Part shown: positions 6,314 through 6,478 of the stretch, one piece after another
How positions within the stretch are numbered: the first letter of the stretch is position 1
Layout: each line of letters opens with the position of its first letter
NCBI GenBank assembly: GCA_001797845.1
Contig: MGQN01000023.1
Location: 57,483-63,960, forward strand
Source: Deltaproteobacteria bacterium RBG_16_44_11
GTDB taxonomy: Bacteria; Desulfobacterota; Syntrophia; Syntrophales; Smithellaceae
Direction: 5' to 3'
DNA: 6,478 bases
Program-made: the position numbers and the translations under genes
Notes under the pieces: model-generated
The model's input: the letters and a program-made list of their open reading frames with translations, nothing else
Told to the model about the DNA's origin: nothing
Databases searched by the model: none

Positions 6314-6478
6314 TCAGCCGTTGAGTCTCTCGTTGAATTCTTCAGGAGTGAAGCTATATTCCTGAGTGCCGTAGTGCTCTAGGGCAAAGGAAGCGCAAAC
6401 GCTCCCTATCCGTGCGCATTGCTCAATATCTTTGCCGTGAACTAGACCGCTGATCAGGCCGCCCCGGTAAGAATCTCC
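6314..6478 (-). CDS. PfkB-family sugar/adenosine kinase, C-terminal 54 residues (5' end outside window)
   Basis: Read from the right edge on the minus strand, an uninterrupted frame starts GDSYRGGLISGL and ends ...FNERLNG before TGA (complement of 6314-6316). Seen: the second PfkB signature, in which GD is the end of the GAGD anion-hole/catalytic-base motif, followed by RGGLISGLVHG, then a helix with SVCASFALE and EHYGTQEYSFTPEEF. Known: in adenosine-kinase-like PfkB members the tail reads G-S-x-x-A-x-x-x-x-E-x-x-G-T-Q, as here, so a nucleoside (adenosine) or sugar kinase is likely. The specificity-determining N-terminal part is outside the window. The gene is convergent with the lipoprotein gene; the 77 bases between them contain no convincing terminator hairpin. 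It is probably unrelated to the lipid genes. Confidence 0.8.
   Translation of the reverse strand, partial: GDSYRGGLISGLVHGKDIEQCARIGSVCASFALEHYGTQEYSFTPEEFNERLNG

Overview
The window looks like a chromosomal segment of a mid-GC Gram-negative bacterium. Gene families, codon use, a lipoprotein with an outer-membrane-type lipobox, and many short intergenic palindromes suggest a deltaproteobacterial (Desulfobacterota, Syntrophales-like) genome. That placement is an inference from protein character; no marker gene is present.

Layout. At the left edge is the C-terminal part of a radical SAM protein (1-665, +) with a cysteine cluster near its end. A 117-base gap holds four degenerate 7-base repeats and a possible -10 box. 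A compact block follows on the same strand: ketosynthase 1 (783-2066), ketosynthase 2 (2085-3350), a 4HBT hotdog thioesterase (3352-3831) and a stand-alone polyketide-synthase-type double-hotdog dehydratase (3810-4670). The gaps are 18 and 1 bases, then a 22-base overlap, so this is very probably one transcription unit. A ~125-base palindromic repeat element starts at the dehydratase stop codon, and a separate 16-bp perfect hairpin follows. Next comes a divergent PlsY-type acyltransferase (4884-5474, +). After a 210-base spacer with a candidate promoter there is a small lipoprotein of the DUF2846 kind (5685-6236, +). At the right edge, on the minus strand, is the C-terminal 54 residues of a PfkB/adenosine-kinase-family kinase (6314-6478), convergent with the lipoprotein gene.

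How the genes may work together. Two catalytically complete FabF-like ketosynthases, a dehydratase and a thioesterase are most of a dedicated type II fatty-acid or polyketide elongation machine. No ketoreductase, enoyl reductase or acyl carrier protein is visible here; they may lie upstream or be borrowed from primary metabolism. A PlsY relative with altered signature motifs just downstream suggests the acyl product may be placed into a glycerolipid. The upstream radical SAM enzyme could modify that acyl chain. The candidate system is therefore a specialised membrane-lipid or polyene-type acyl pathway whose product cannot be read from this window. The lipoprotein and kinase are probably unrelated neighbours.
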